Shown here: positions 55,911 to 64,000 of the stretch, piece by piece | Position numbering within the stretch: the first letter of the stretch is position 1 | How the letters are laid out: each line of letters starts with the position of its first letter | NCBI GenBank assembly: GCA_022870745.1 | Contig: CP085323.1 | Coordinates: 2,356,001-2,420,000 of the forward strand | Direction of reading: 5' to 3' | DNA: 64,000 nucleotides | Source: Silvibacterium acidisoli | Lineage (GTDB): Bacteria; Acidobacteriota; Terriglobia; Terriglobales; Acidobacteriaceae | The notes under the pieces: model-generated | Seen by the model: the letters and a program-made list of their open reading frames with translations, nothing else | Told to the model about the DNA's origin: nothing | Database searches by the model: none | Position numbers and translations under genes: made by a program

Positions 55911-57044
55911 TTAGTGCTTCGCGGCTAGATCGCTATCGGTGCAACCATTGGGTTTCAGTACCGGGTTGCAGCGTGCTACCGCATTTCCGGGCAGTTCCAC
56001 CTCGTAGCCGGACGGCGCTTTTTCTGCCGCCGGATAGTCAGTGCTGATGATCTGTGCGCCGGTCTTCAGCACTACATCGCGGCGCGATGTATCGTTTACC
56101 GGGGCCTGCTTGCCAGGCTCATCCGAACGTGTGCGGACCAGGTATCCCTGCTTCACCAGCGCGTCGATTTCTTCTGGTGTGCCATCGTTCTGCTCGGTGA
56201 AGGCTGCATCCGGCGCGCCGGGAACCGCGTTGGTGAACAGCACGCGACCCTTCAGCGAAGGATGACCCTCGGTGTAGATGGGCTCTGCATTCCGCTGATC
56301 CATCAGGAAGACGACCTTGCCGCGAGCCTCTTTCAAGGTCGGCCATTTGCCGGCGAGGATCGCTTCGTTCAACGTCGCATACTTTCCGCGTACATCGTCT
56401 GGCGTGATGAGTTCGCTCTCAGGAAAAACCGAGCGAATTTCTTTGTCCAGGGCGTCGAAGGTTTCGGGTGTCCATTCTTCCGGCGTCACCGTGGGGAAGT
56501 TTACCTTTAGCTTGCCGCGCTTGGTTTCGATGAGCAGGAAGACCGGCAGGTGATGAGGATGGGCCTTCGACCACTTGCGTACCTCGGCCAGGCAGGCGGT
56601 GAAGGGTTCGCAGCGGCTGCGGTAGTCGATGTCCTGCACATGCATTACTTTGAAGCCCGGCTTGTCCATCACGTGGTCCGGGTCGAACGGCGGGTCGGCC
56701 GGGAGCCCTGACTGCGCAAGCATTTCCTGGCCATACGGATGCGCAAAGAGACCGCCCTTCGTGTCCGCGAAGACATCGATTTCGAGCTGGCGCACGCCGC
56801 CGTCGAGTTGTGCCGTGAGCGAAGGATGGCTGTAGTTCAAGCCCTCATAAACCTTGGGGTTCTTTTCCTTCCACATCTTCGCCGCGCTGGGCGCAAAGCC
56901 GGCATGATAGCTGTTGTGCGTTCCGATTACCTGGATCTGATTCATTCGCACGTTGTCATCGTTCGGTGCGGCTGCCATAGCTGTACCAGCTGCCACGCAC
57001 AATGCGATGGCGCACGCCTGTTGCATCCATTCTGCTTTTGCCAC
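55911..57044 (-). CDS. Secreted Ca2+-dependent phosphoinositide PLC-like protein
   Basis: A 377-residue exported enzyme. Signal peptide CAIALCVAAGTAMAAA; the catalytic-type motif VIGTHNSYHAGF is followed by GVRQLEIDVFADTKGG, KVMHVQDIDYRSRC and FLLIETKRGKL, the metal-binding elements of the PI-PLC-like barrel; STDYPAAEKAP near the end is also typical. It would cleave phosphodiesters in inositol lipids or similar glycerophosphodiesters. GTG start at 57044 with AAGGA seven bases upstream. A terminator separates it from the upstream TonB receptor gene. Confidence 0.88.
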   Translation of the reverse strand: MAKAEWMQQACAIALCVAAGTAMAAAPNDDNVRMNQIQVIGTHNSYHAGFAPSAAKMWKEKNPKVYEGLNYSHPSLTAQLDGGVRQLEIDVFADTKGGLFAHPYGQEMLAQSGLPADPPFDPDHVMDKPGFKVMHVQDIDYRSRCEPFTACLAEVRKWSKAHPHHLPVFLLIETKRGKLKVNFPTVTPEEWTPETFDALDKEIRSVFPESELITPDDVRGKYATLNEAILAGKWPTLKEARGKVVFLMDQRNAEPIYTEGHPSLKGRVLFTNAVPGAPDAAFTEQNDGTPEEIDALVKQGYLVRTRSDEPGKQAPVNDTSRRDVVLKTGAQIISTDYPAAEKAPSGYEVELPGNAVARCNPVLKPNGCTDSDLAAKH

Positions 57045-57070
57045 GTCACTATCCTTTCGAGTTCACAAGA

Positions 57071-57107
57071 AAAAGGCTCCGCACAAGAGGTTATCTTTTG
57101 CGGAGCC
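57071..57107 (-). terminator. Terminator of the Oar-like receptor gene
   Basis: A 9-bp stem GGCTCCGCA/TGCGGAGCC, and on the minus strand TTTTTCTTG follows. Confidence 0.88.
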
Positions 57108-57128
57108 AGGGTTTCACAACGGTTTCTG

Positions 57129-60100
57129 TTAGAAAGTGATCTTACCTGCAACCTGAAGCTGACGCGCAGGGAAGGCTGAGGTGATGCTGCCGAAGGTGGA
57201 ATCGCTACGGTTGTTATCCGGGTTCGCGTAGTTTACATGGTTGAGGGCGTTGAAAGCCTCACCGCGCAGGTCGAAGTGCGTATGGTCATTCCAGAGCTGG
57301 AAGCTCTTGTGCAGACCCAGGTTGAGCGAGTTGTACTCCTGGTCACGGATCGAGTTACGACCCGAGTTGCCAAGCGAAGACTGCGCGGCGGTCGGAACGG
57401 AGACCGTGCTCGAATTCAGGTAACCGTTTAGCGACGTTGCCGTCTTGGTCCAGGCGCTCTTATTGTTCTTCGGATTGCCGGTGACGTAGGGGTGATAGAC
57501 GAGGATATCGCTGATGTCCTGGCTGGCGTTATCCGAGTAGGTCAGGTTGACCGGCGCGCCGCTGGTGGCCGTGTTGGTGGCAGTCACCTGCCAATCGCCC
57601 AGGGCCATCTGCACCCAGCGGTTTGCACCGCCGCCCCACTGGCGATTCTTGCCATAAGGGAGGTCATACACAACGGTCAGAGTGTCGTTGATGGGCTGGT
57701 TATAAGCCGACTGGCCCACGTTGTATGAGGGGTTGCCAAGCACGATGCGGGAGTTATCGCCGTTCGGTGTATCGAGGTGACCGGAAGCGTTGTCGATCGC
57801 ATGCTCCCAGGTAAACGCGTTCAGGAAGTAAAGGCCGTACGAGGTGCGGTGTTCCCACTTCGCCTGCATCGAGTTGAAGCGCAGGAAGCCATCCGGAAGC
57901 GAAACTTCGATACCGGTAAAGTTGGTGATCGGACGACGCGCCTGAAGGCTCAAAGTACCATTTGGTGCGTTGAGAGCAGCCTGGTTCTGATCAGCCAGCA
58001 CCCAGAGGTGTACGCCATGCGAGCCGACGTAGCTCAGAGTGAAGGTGTCGTTCTTGCCAAATTCCTGCTGTACGTCGACATGCCAGCTCTGAACATAACC
58101 GGTGGGTATGTCCTTCGGGATGTAACGGGTTTCAGCCAGCAGCGTGCTGAAGTTGGACGAACTTACAAAGTTGGTGGGGTAGCCCTGGGCAACCGTGCGG
58201 AAGCAACCCTGGTAGTTCTGATCGGTGCAAAGCGGTTGCGTGGTGCCGGAGGCTGCGTACGGCGCTACCTGCGTGATCGAGGAGTTGACGATGTAGGGAC
58301 CGTTGTAGGCCAGCAGGTTTTCGCCGCCTTCACGGTTGAACTGGTCATAGCTGATGCCATAAGCCGCACGAATAACTGTCGTCGGACGTGCTTGGTAGGC
58401 AAAACCGAAGTTCGGAGCAAAGTCCTTCATCGGCATGTTGACCAGAGCGCGGTCATACAGCGAACCACTCTTCGCCTGCACCAGCGTATTCGTGTCGGGA
58501 TCAAAGTTTGCCAGGTGATTGCCGCTCACATAAGCCGGCGTTGCCAGCTCCCAGCGGAGACCTGCGTTGATCGTCAGCTTGGGACCGACCTTGAAGTCGT
58601 CCTGAGCGTAGAAGAAGTGCATACGCTGGTGCTGGTTGATGACGACATGGTTGTTGAGCTGATACGTTGCACGGGCACCGGTGAGGAAGTCGGTGAGGTA
58701 CGCGGCCTGCGAGACCTCGGTAGAGATGTTGGGGTCACTGCTGGTAGGGGTGCCATACTTCGAGAAAGCACCGTTGAAGGTTTCCGAGCCGTAGACCGGG
58801 TTGAAGTCATCGATTTCGGTATTCAGTGAGAGGAATTCCCAGCCGAACTTCAGCGAGTGGCGACCCTTCAACCAGGTGTAGTTGATCTTCGGATCGATCA
58901 CGAAGGGATTCTGGAACTGCGGATTCGAGTTCTGAGCACCCCAGGAAGTAAAGCCTTGCACATTCTCCGAGCTAAGCGCACGGATGACGGAAGTATCGGT
59001 CGGCAGACCCGGGATACCAGCCTGCGCATTCAGGCTCTCTTGGCCCGCCAGGTAAGGCGTTTTGCCACCCTGCGTCCAGGTGAATCCGATACGTGCATCG
59101 ACAATCTGGTTCTGCGTGAAGGAGTGCGTGACGCCGGCAGCGATCTGCTGGTTGTACGCGTGGATGGTGCCGTTGCCGCCGCCGCCAGCCAGTCCGGGAA
59201 TGGACGAAGCGTCGACGATATCGCCCTTGTGCTTGCTGTAGCGACCGAAGATGGTGGTCCTCGGGCTCATGAAGTAGTCCAGACGGCCATCGCCCTTGTT
59301 GTCAGTAAGAGTTGCTACAGGGGTTCCGACGTAGTTGGTAGTGGCGTAATTCTGCGTGGTGTTGGCATTGGGCTGGGGCAGGGCAGCGAAGACCAGCTTG
59401 GCCAGCGGCGTCCAGTCCGACTGCGGAACCTGACCATTTGTGTACACAGTACCGGTGATGGGGTTACGGAGCGGAATCGGAGTGCCCGAATTGTCCTTGA
59501 AGATGCCCTGCAGCTGGTTAGAAGTCGGGATGGTCGCCGTGGTGTAGGAACCCTGCGACTGGCGGTTGCCTTCATAGTCGGCGAAGAAGAAGAGCTTGTC
59601 CTTGAGGATGGGACCGCCTACAGCTCCACCGAACTGGTTGCGGATCAGGGTCGGCTTCGACTTTGCAACGAAGGGGCCCTCCGCGTTCATGTCGGTATTA
59701 CGGTTGTACTCCCACACGCTGCCGTGAAACTGATTGCTGCCGCTCTTGATCGAGACGTTGATCACAGCGCCGGAAGCGCGTCCGAACTCGGCCGAGTAGT
59801 TATTCGTCTGCACCTGGAACTGATCGATCGCGTCCGGGGAAGGAGGAATGGCCTGGTTCGAGAAGCCCTGGTTCGACGTGCCGTAGGCGTTGTTATCGAG
59901 ACCGTCGAGCAGGAAGTTGTTGAACTCCGAACGCTGGCCGTTCACGTTGAACGAGGCGTCGCGGCTGGTTACCGTCTGGTTCTCGAGGACGTTGGTATGT
60001 ACACCAGGGACCAGCGTGGCCAGATCGGCATAAGCGCGACCATTCAGCGGCAGGTTCACAACTTCGGAGTGGTTGATGATCGTCGACGAATCGCTCGTCT

Positions 60101-60527
60101 CAGTCTGGAGAGCGGTTACTCCACCGCTGACCGTGACGGTCTCTGACTTGCTGCCTGCCTGCAGGCTTACGTCCACGCGTTGACGGGCATTGACCTGTAC
60201 GCTGAACGGCTTGGTAACGGATTCCGCAAAACCATCAGCGGACGAATCGATCTTGTATTCGCCGACCTTAACGTCGGTAAATTCATAGTGGCCCTGACCA
60301 TCGGCTGTAACCGTGACCATTGTGCCGGTGGCGATGTTGATCAGTTCCACCTTGCTGTTAGCGATCGCAGCGCCGCTTGAATCACGCACATAACCAAGAA
60401 CCGAGGAGGTCTCAAACTGCGCGTATACGGGGAGCGTCGTGACCATACCCAAAAGCAACAGCCCGCTCAGCAGCCGGCCTCGGCCGTGCTTCGCAGGTAT
60501 AAGGGAACTACATTTTTTGCCTAGCAA
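57129..60527 (-). CDS. Oar-like TonB-dependent receptor
   Basis: A 1132-residue outer-membrane protein of the Oar type abundant in Acidobacteriota. Signal peptide LLSGLLLLGMVTTLPVYAQ; carboxypeptidase-regulatory domain (SSVLGYVRDSSGAAIANSKVELINIATG ... YKIDSSADGF); plug (VVNLPLNGRAYADLATLVPGV, FNVNGQRSEFNNFLLDGLDNN, SAEFGRASGAVINVSIKSGSNQFHGSVWEY) and large barrel ending FPARQLQVAGKITF. Probable glycan or peptide uptake. TTG start at 60527 after a GAAGAAGAG ribosome site. A LacI-type palindrome lies about 290 bases upstream. Confidence 0.94.
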   Translation of the reverse strand: MLGKKCSSLIPAKHGRGRLLSGLLLLGMVTTLPVYAQFETSSVLGYVRDSSGAAIANSKVELINIATGTMVTVTADGQGHYEFTDVKVGEYKIDSSADGFAESVTKPFSVQVNARQRVDVSLQAGSKSETVTVSGGVTALQTETSDSSTIINHSEVVNLPLNGRAYADLATLVPGVHTNVLENQTVTSRDASFNVNGQRSEFNNFLLDGLDNNAYGTSNQGFSNQAIPPSPDAIDQFQVQTNNYSAEFGRASGAVINVSIKSGSNQFHGSVWEYNRNTDMNAEGPFVAKSKPTLIRNQFGGAVGGPILKDKLFFFADYEGNRQSQGSYTTATIPTSNQLQGIFKDNSGTPIPLRNPITGTVYTNGQVPQSDWTPLAKLVFAALPQPNANTTQNYATTNYVGTPVATLTDNKGDGRLDYFMSPRTTIFGRYSKHKGDIVDASSIPGLAGGGGNGTIHAYNQQIAAGVTHSFTQNQIVDARIGFTWTQGGKTPYLAGQESLNAQAGIPGLPTDTSVIRALSSENVQGFTSWGAQNSNPQFQNPFVIDPKINYTWLKGRHSLKFGWEFLSLNTEIDDFNPVYGSETFNGAFSKYGTPTSSDPNISTEVSQAAYLTDFLTGARATYQLNNHVVINQHQRMHFFYAQDDFKVGPKLTINAGLRWELATPAYVSGNHLANFDPDTNTLVQAKSGSLYDRALVNMPMKDFAPNFGFAYQARPTTVIRAAYGISYDQFNREGGENLLAYNGPYIVNSSITQVAPYAASGTTQPLCTDQNYQGCFRTVAQGYPTNFVSSSNFSTLLAETRYIPKDIPTGYVQSWHVDVQQEFGKNDTFTLSYVGSHGVHLWVLADQNQAALNAPNGTLSLQARRPITNFTGIEVSLPDGFLRFNSMQAKWEHRTSYGLYFLNAFTWEHAIDNASGHLDTPNGDNSRIVLGNPSYNVGQSAYNQPINDTLTVVYDLPYGKNRQWGGGANRWVQMALGDWQVTATNTATSGAPVNLTYSDNASQDISDILVYHPYVTGNPKNNKSAWTKTATSLNGYLNSSTVSVPTAAQSSLGNSGRNSIRDQEYNSLNLGLHKSFQLWNDHTHFDLRGEAFNALNHVNYANPDNNRSDSTFGSITSAFPARQLQVAGKITF

Positions 60528-61129
60528 CTCTTCTTCTCTTTTCTGCGCAGAAGTTCGCTACCCGCGGGTGGCGGTTTCTGTGCATTGCGTTGTTCGGAAT
60601 GTTTCAGGCCCCTCCGCGGGCCTAACAAACTTTGCGGAGGCGCATCGTAAGGCTCCCCAGTCGATTTAGACAATGGATCGCCCAGCTGATCTCAAGCTAC
60701 CGAAGCACGATGAAAAGGAGATTACAAACGGCAAGCGAATCTGTGCACAATGGTAATGAAATCAACGAATTGAACCCAAAGCGAGGCATTGTAACCCGCT
60801 TATATTTGCCCTGCGAAACGTTTCGACCGCGATGTCCTCTTCTTCTGCGTCAAGACTGTGTCGCATTTGCGTGTGATACCACGTCTAGGTTTACTGTCTC
60901 CGGTAGATCAAAGCAGCCGATCGCAACGTTGCGAAATTGTTCTCGCCGGGGGATTTAATTCAACTGGCCAGCACCTGGCGTGGCACTCCGATGATGTCCT
61001 GAATTAGTGCAGGCCGTTACGCGCTCACCTGTCACTGCACATTCATCGATCGATTTTCGAGATCGATCCGGAACATTCTGGCGATGAGAGCAGGATATCT
61101 GCACTACTCTCCGGTGGCTTGCGATTGCT
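60528..61129. other. Regulatory region upstream of the Oar-like receptor
   Basis: About 600 bases with no gene. It carries CGAAACGTTTCG (60814-60825), a perfect 12-bp palindrome, and on the minus strand a possible promoter TTCGCA-N18-TACAAT (-10 at 60788-60793), which would give a leader of about 260 bases. Confidence 0.55.
60814..60825. promoter_or_regulatory. LacI-family-like operator
   Basis: The perfect palindrome CGAAACGTTTCG has the central CG and A/T-rich arms usual for LacI/GalR-family sites, and overlaps the inferred -35 element of the Oar-like receptor promoter. Confidence 0.45.
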
Positions 61130-62239
61130 TCAGGAGTGCCCGGCGGTCGCGGCGTCGAAGAGGCGACAGTAGTTGCCTCCTCCGATCTTGCCGATCTCTT
61201 CCGGTTTGAATCCCTGGCGAAGCATCTCCGCTGCGAGCTCGCGGAAGAGTCCTCCGTTGTGATTCGGCCAGATCTCGTTGGTGTTGGGCTGGTCCTGGTG
61301 CCCGGTGATGTCGCTGTCAGTGCCGATGCCCACGTGGTCGACGCCGATGGCATCGACCATCATCTTGATGCCTTGTACGCACTCTTCAATGGTGTCGGCG
61401 ACATGGATCCACACGCCTACGACTCCGCCCGCATTTGCTACCACACGCGCATGCTCGGCACTGATAAGGTGAGGAGCCATGCCGCGGGGAATCGGTTTAT
61501 TTCCGGGACGTTTATCCATGCTGGTGTGCGAAACAAGAATGGGCTTCGTCGCGACCTTGAGCGCGCCCTGTATCGTCTCGGGGCTGGCATGCGCCAGGTC
61601 GACGAGAATCCCAAGCCGGTTGCACTCACGGATGACGTCCGCTCCAAAGGGAGTCAGGCCGCCGAGATGCGCGGGCCGGGTGTAGACATCGCCCAGCGGT
61701 CTGACAACATCGTCTTTTTCGTGAAGGAGCTGTAGCTGACGCAGCCCACGCTTATAGACCTCCTCCACTCGCTCCAGGCGGCCTTCGAGAAACTGCGCAC
61801 CTTCACAGGACTGCACAATGGTCGGCTGCCGCTTTTCGTGTGCGGCCTTCAGGTCGTGCAGGTTCAAGGCGCGGCGCATATTCCCATGCTTGAGCTCTTC
61901 ATCGAGCCACGCGAGGCCGTTCATGAAGTGCCCATAGGCATCGCCCGGTTGCTCCAGCTTCGAGAAGTCGAGCGCGAACGCGGCGGAGATTGCGGTGAAT
62001 CCCGACCGCCGGATGGCGCCGCCCAGGTCGGGTATGGAATCCGAAGGCTGCGGCGGATGATCCAGTTGCACCTGGGCGTGATTGTGCATGTCGATGGAGA
62101 TGTATTTCGCGAGGATCTGCTCAACGCGAGGATCGTCCGTCGCGGCTGCCAAGGCAGCGGGGCCAAGCAGCGCACTGCCGGCGGATGCGGCTGCGAGGGA
62201 CTGCAGGAATGTGCGACGCGACAGGGCTGATCCGTTCAT
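61130..62239 (-). CDS. Tat-exported membrane dipeptidase (peptidase M19 family)
   Basis: A 369-residue metal-dependent dipeptidase. Twin-arginine signal LSRRTFLQSLAAASAG; metal-binding SIDMHNHAQV (His-x-His-like), LVDLAHASPETI and LVSHTSMDKR, and GIGTDSDITGH near the C-terminus. It hydrolyses dipeptides, often with D-residues, in the periplasm. ATG 62239 has GGAGAC upstream (the frame is open to 62251). Alone in its transcript, with the rfbG-like gene upstream on the same strand. Confidence 0.91.
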   Translation of the reverse strand: MNGSALSRRTFLQSLAAASAGSALLGPAALAAATDDPRVEQILAKYISIDMHNHAQVQLDHPPQPSDSIPDLGGAIRRSGFTAISAAFALDFSKLEQPGDAYGHFMNGLAWLDEELKHGNMRRALNLHDLKAAHEKRQPTIVQSCEGAQFLEGRLERVEEVYKRGLRQLQLLHEKDDVVRPLGDVYTRPAHLGGLTPFGADVIRECNRLGILVDLAHASPETIQGALKVATKPILVSHTSMDKRPGNKPIPRGMAPHLISAEHARVVANAGGVVGVWIHVADTIEECVQGIKMMVDAIGVDHVGIGTDSDITGHQDQPNTNEIWPNHNGGLFRELAAEMLRQGFKPEEIGKIGGGNYCRLFDAATAGHS

Positions 62240-62294
62240 TTTTGTCTCCATGGATCTTTAGACGGTCAAAAGCTTTGTCGCGGACATTCGGAGC

Positions 62295-63269
62295 TTAGTG
62301 GCTGGCGAAGTGATCGCGATACCACTCAACGGTCTCGCGAATTGCCTCTTCCATGCCATAAACCGGCTTCCATCCCAAGCGTTCCTTCGCCTTCGAGGCA
62401 TCGAGATACTGCTCGCGAATTTCAGACGACGCAATGTTCTGGATGACCGGCTTTAGATCCGTGCGGTCCATGATGCGCAGCGTCATGTGTACTATATCGA
62501 GCACGGTCAGCCGTTCGCCGAGGCTGAAGTTGAAGGCCTCACCGCTGATTGAGCTGTCTTCGGCAAGCTTCTCGCCGAGCACGAGGTAGCATTCGGCTGC
62601 ATCCTTCACGTAGAGGAAGTCGCGCACGAATTTTCCATCGCTGCGAATGACAAAAGGCTCGTCTGCCAGCGTTGCCTTGACCAATCCTGGAATGGTCCGG
62701 CTGAAGTTGAGATCGCCGCCGCCGAAGAGATTGCCGCAGCGGGCAATCGCGGTCTTCACACCATAAGTCGCGGCGTACATCTGCGAGATGAGATCCGTGC
62801 ACGACTTCGAAACGTCGTACGGGTAGCGGCCCTGCAGCGGATGCGTTTCGAGATAAGGCAGGCTCTCGCTCGAGCCGTAAGCCTTGTCCGATGACGCCAC
62901 GACGACATTCGATTTGCCTGCGAGACGGCAGGCTTCGAGCACGTTCCACGTTCCCATCACGTTGGCGCGCAGCGTGCCGACGGGGTCGAGCTTGGCTACC
63001 TGCACCAGCGGTTGTGCGGCGAGATGAAAGACGGTATGCGGCTCGTACTCGGCGATAGCGCGCTGCATGGTAGGCAGCGATTCGAGATCACCGGAGACGA
63101 TGGCGACCTGTTCGAGCAGTCCTTCCCGCACGGCCATGCTCTTCGGAGCCTGGTCGCGGACGAGCGCGACGATCTCCGCCCCTTCGCGCAGCAGCGCCTT
63201 TACGAGCCATCCACCCATCAGGCCGGTCGCGCCGGTCACAAATACACGTTTTCCCTGCCAGTAACCCAA
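62295..63269 (-). CDS. rfbG: CDP-glucose 4,6-dehydratase-like NAD-dependent epimerase/dehydratase
   Basis: A 324-residue extended SDR enzyme. The NAD site is VFVTGATGLMGGWLVKALL; the catalytic motif is YPYDVSKSCTDLI (YxxxK), with SSDKAYGSS carrying the Ser/Thr region; the C-terminal sugar-nucleotide part ends WYRDHFASH. The SSDKAYG and WLVKALL features are those of CDP-glucose 4,6-dehydratases, which convert CDP-glucose to CDP-4-keto-6-deoxyglucose for surface dideoxysugars. A TTG at 63269, six bases after GGAG, starts it; the frame is open to 63335. The rfbF-like gene is divergent, 83 bases away. Confidence 0.86.
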   Translation of the reverse strand: MGYWQGKRVFVTGATGLMGGWLVKALLREGAEIVALVRDQAPKSMAVREGLLEQVAIVSGDLESLPTMQRAIAEYEPHTVFHLAAQPLVQVAKLDPVGTLRANVMGTWNVLEACRLAGKSNVVVASSDKAYGSSESLPYLETHPLQGRYPYDVSKSCTDLISQMYAATYGVKTAIARCGNLFGGGDLNFSRTIPGLVKATLADEPFVIRSDGKFVRDFLYVKDAAECYLVLGEKLAEDSSISGEAFNFSLGERLTVLDIVHMTLRIMDRTDLKPVIQNIASSEIREQYLDASKAKERLGWKPVYGMEEAIRETVEWYRDHFASH

Positions 63270-63352
63270 GTCTCTCTCCTGCCCGCGTGATCGTCTATGG
63301 CCGCGCGTCCGTCTAAAAGAATAGGTTACATTCACTGGAGGAGAGTTCGTAC

Positions 63353-64000
63353 GTGGCAGTTAAATCGCTGGCCGATCAGGACATGAAAGTCGTCATTCTT
63401 TGCGGAGGAAAGGGCTCGCGAATCTATCCCTTTTCAGAGTATTTCCCGAAGCCGATGATGCCGGTCAACGGCCGCCCCATCCTTGTCCACCTGATGCACA
63501 TCTATGCCCGGCAGGGCGTACGCCGCTTCGTGCTCGCAGCAGGACACCGCAAGGAGATGCTGCTCGATTACTTCGACGGCCGCTTTCCCGAGTGGGAGAT
63601 CGAGATTCTCGACACCGGTACGGAAGCCGATACCGGCGATCGCGTCTATTCCTGCCTGGATCGCGTAGGCGATCGCTTCTTCGTGACCTACGGTGACGGC
63701 TTAGGAAGCATTAATCTGCAGGCACTGCTGGACTTTCATATCGCCAGCGGCGGCCTGGCAACGGTCACAGCCGTGCCGCTGCGTTCCCAGTACGGGACGC
63801 TGCAGTTCAACGAGCAGCAGCAGGTGGAAAGCTTTACGGAAAAGCCGATTATCCGCGACTCGTGGATCAATGCCGGCTTTTTTGTTTTCGATAAGAAGGT
63901 CGCGGAGCACTGGGCCGGGCACAGCCTTGAGTCAGACCTGCTGCCGCATCTCGCCGCAGAGCGCCAGCTCTATACCTATCTGCACGACGGTTTCTGGAAG
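63353..64000 (+). CDS. rfbF: Glucose-1-phosphate cytidylyltransferase-like protein (partial, 3' end outside window)
   Basis: 216 codons are visible. From MKVVILCGGKGSRIYPFSEYFPKPMMPVNGRPIL it shows the nucleotidyltransferase signature GGKGSR...PKPM; FFVTYGDGLGSIN has the metal Asp; FTEKPIIRDSWINAGFFVF is the sugar-binding part. With the adjacent dehydratase, it fits CDP-glucose synthesis. The GTG at 63353 follows GGAGGAGAG, ten bases away; ATG 63383 is an alternative. It continues past the window end. Confidence 0.87.
   Translation, partial: MAVKSLADQDMKVVILCGGKGSRIYPFSEYFPKPMMPVNGRPILVHLMHIYARQGVRRFVLAAGHRKEMLLDYFDGRFPEWEIEILDTGTEADTGDRVYSCLDRVGDRFFVTYGDGLGSINLQALLDFHIASGGLATVTAVPLRSQYGTLQFNEQQQVESFTEKPIIRDSWINAGFFVFDKKVAEHWAGHSLESDLLPHLAAERQLYTYLHDGFWK

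Noticed and set aside
57777-60146. Plus-strand frames of 350 and 429 codons
   Set aside because: Antisense shadows of the Oar-like receptor; no family features.

Overview
The window looks like a chromosomal stretch from an Acidobacteriota member of the Terriglobia (Granulicella/Edaphobacter/Terriglobus-like). This is inferred from the gene style, not from a search. Signs are a carboxypeptidase-regulatory-domain TonB receptor of the Oar type, a B12-dependent ribonucleotide reductase, many secreted glycoside hydrolases and Tat-exported enzymes, DUF3300 and DUF4157 proteins, high GC, and frequent TTG/GTG starts behind strong GGAGG sites.

Left flank (1-28300): housekeeping and secreted metabolism. 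It holds a lipid kinase (cut by the window edge), nitroreductase, class II ribonucleotide reductase NrdJ, an acyltransferase, a phosphatase, a GH3 glycosidase, thioredoxin reductase, a large secreted protein with a decayed metzincin motif, a DUF3300 protein, NDH-2, a methionine synthase split into two ORFs, a PIG-L deacetylase, a Tat-exported aldo/keto reductase, a GH27 alpha-galactosidase, and a DUF4157 protein that carries a deaminase-like HAE...CxxxC block.

Genomic island (28366-46832, about 18.5 kb): inserted in the 3' end of tRNA-Pro(UGG). A 24-bp piece of the tRNA is repeated at the far end, a tyrosine integrase lies next to the tRNA, and paired TTCGTATCAC motifs sit just inside both ends. 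The island is visibly more A+T-rich than its flanks. Cargo: (a) HipBA; (b) a 2-TM peptide plus a dCTP-deaminase-like protein with a membrane tail; (c) a tightly overlapped seven-gene minus-strand operon (acyl carrier-like protein, XRE regulator, ImmA/IrrE peptidase, divergent thymidylate-synthase-like protein, dTMP kinase fused to an alpha-glutamyl/putrescinyl-thymine-pyrophosphorylase-like domain, a PD-(D/E)XK nuclease-like gene broken by a frameshift, and a thymidylate synthase/dUMP hydroxymethylase-like enzyme starting at CTG), which reads like a thymine-hypermodification system; (d) a TIR/SLOG/Nmad2 cluster related to Thoeris; (e) small HTH, nucleotidyltransferase, MbcA-like and DUF433 genes. 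I regard (c) and (d) as the most interesting part of the window.

Right flank (46810-64000): tRNA-Pro, tRNA-His and tRNA-Arg, a DUF4112 protein, a DUF72-hydrolase-hypothetical operon whose last stop codon lies inside tRNA-Arg, two TonB-dependent receptors, an OmpR-type two-component system, a secreted phosphoinositide PLC-like enzyme, a Tat-exported M19 dipeptidase, and divergent CDP-sugar genes (rfbG-like and the start of rfbF-like) at the window end.
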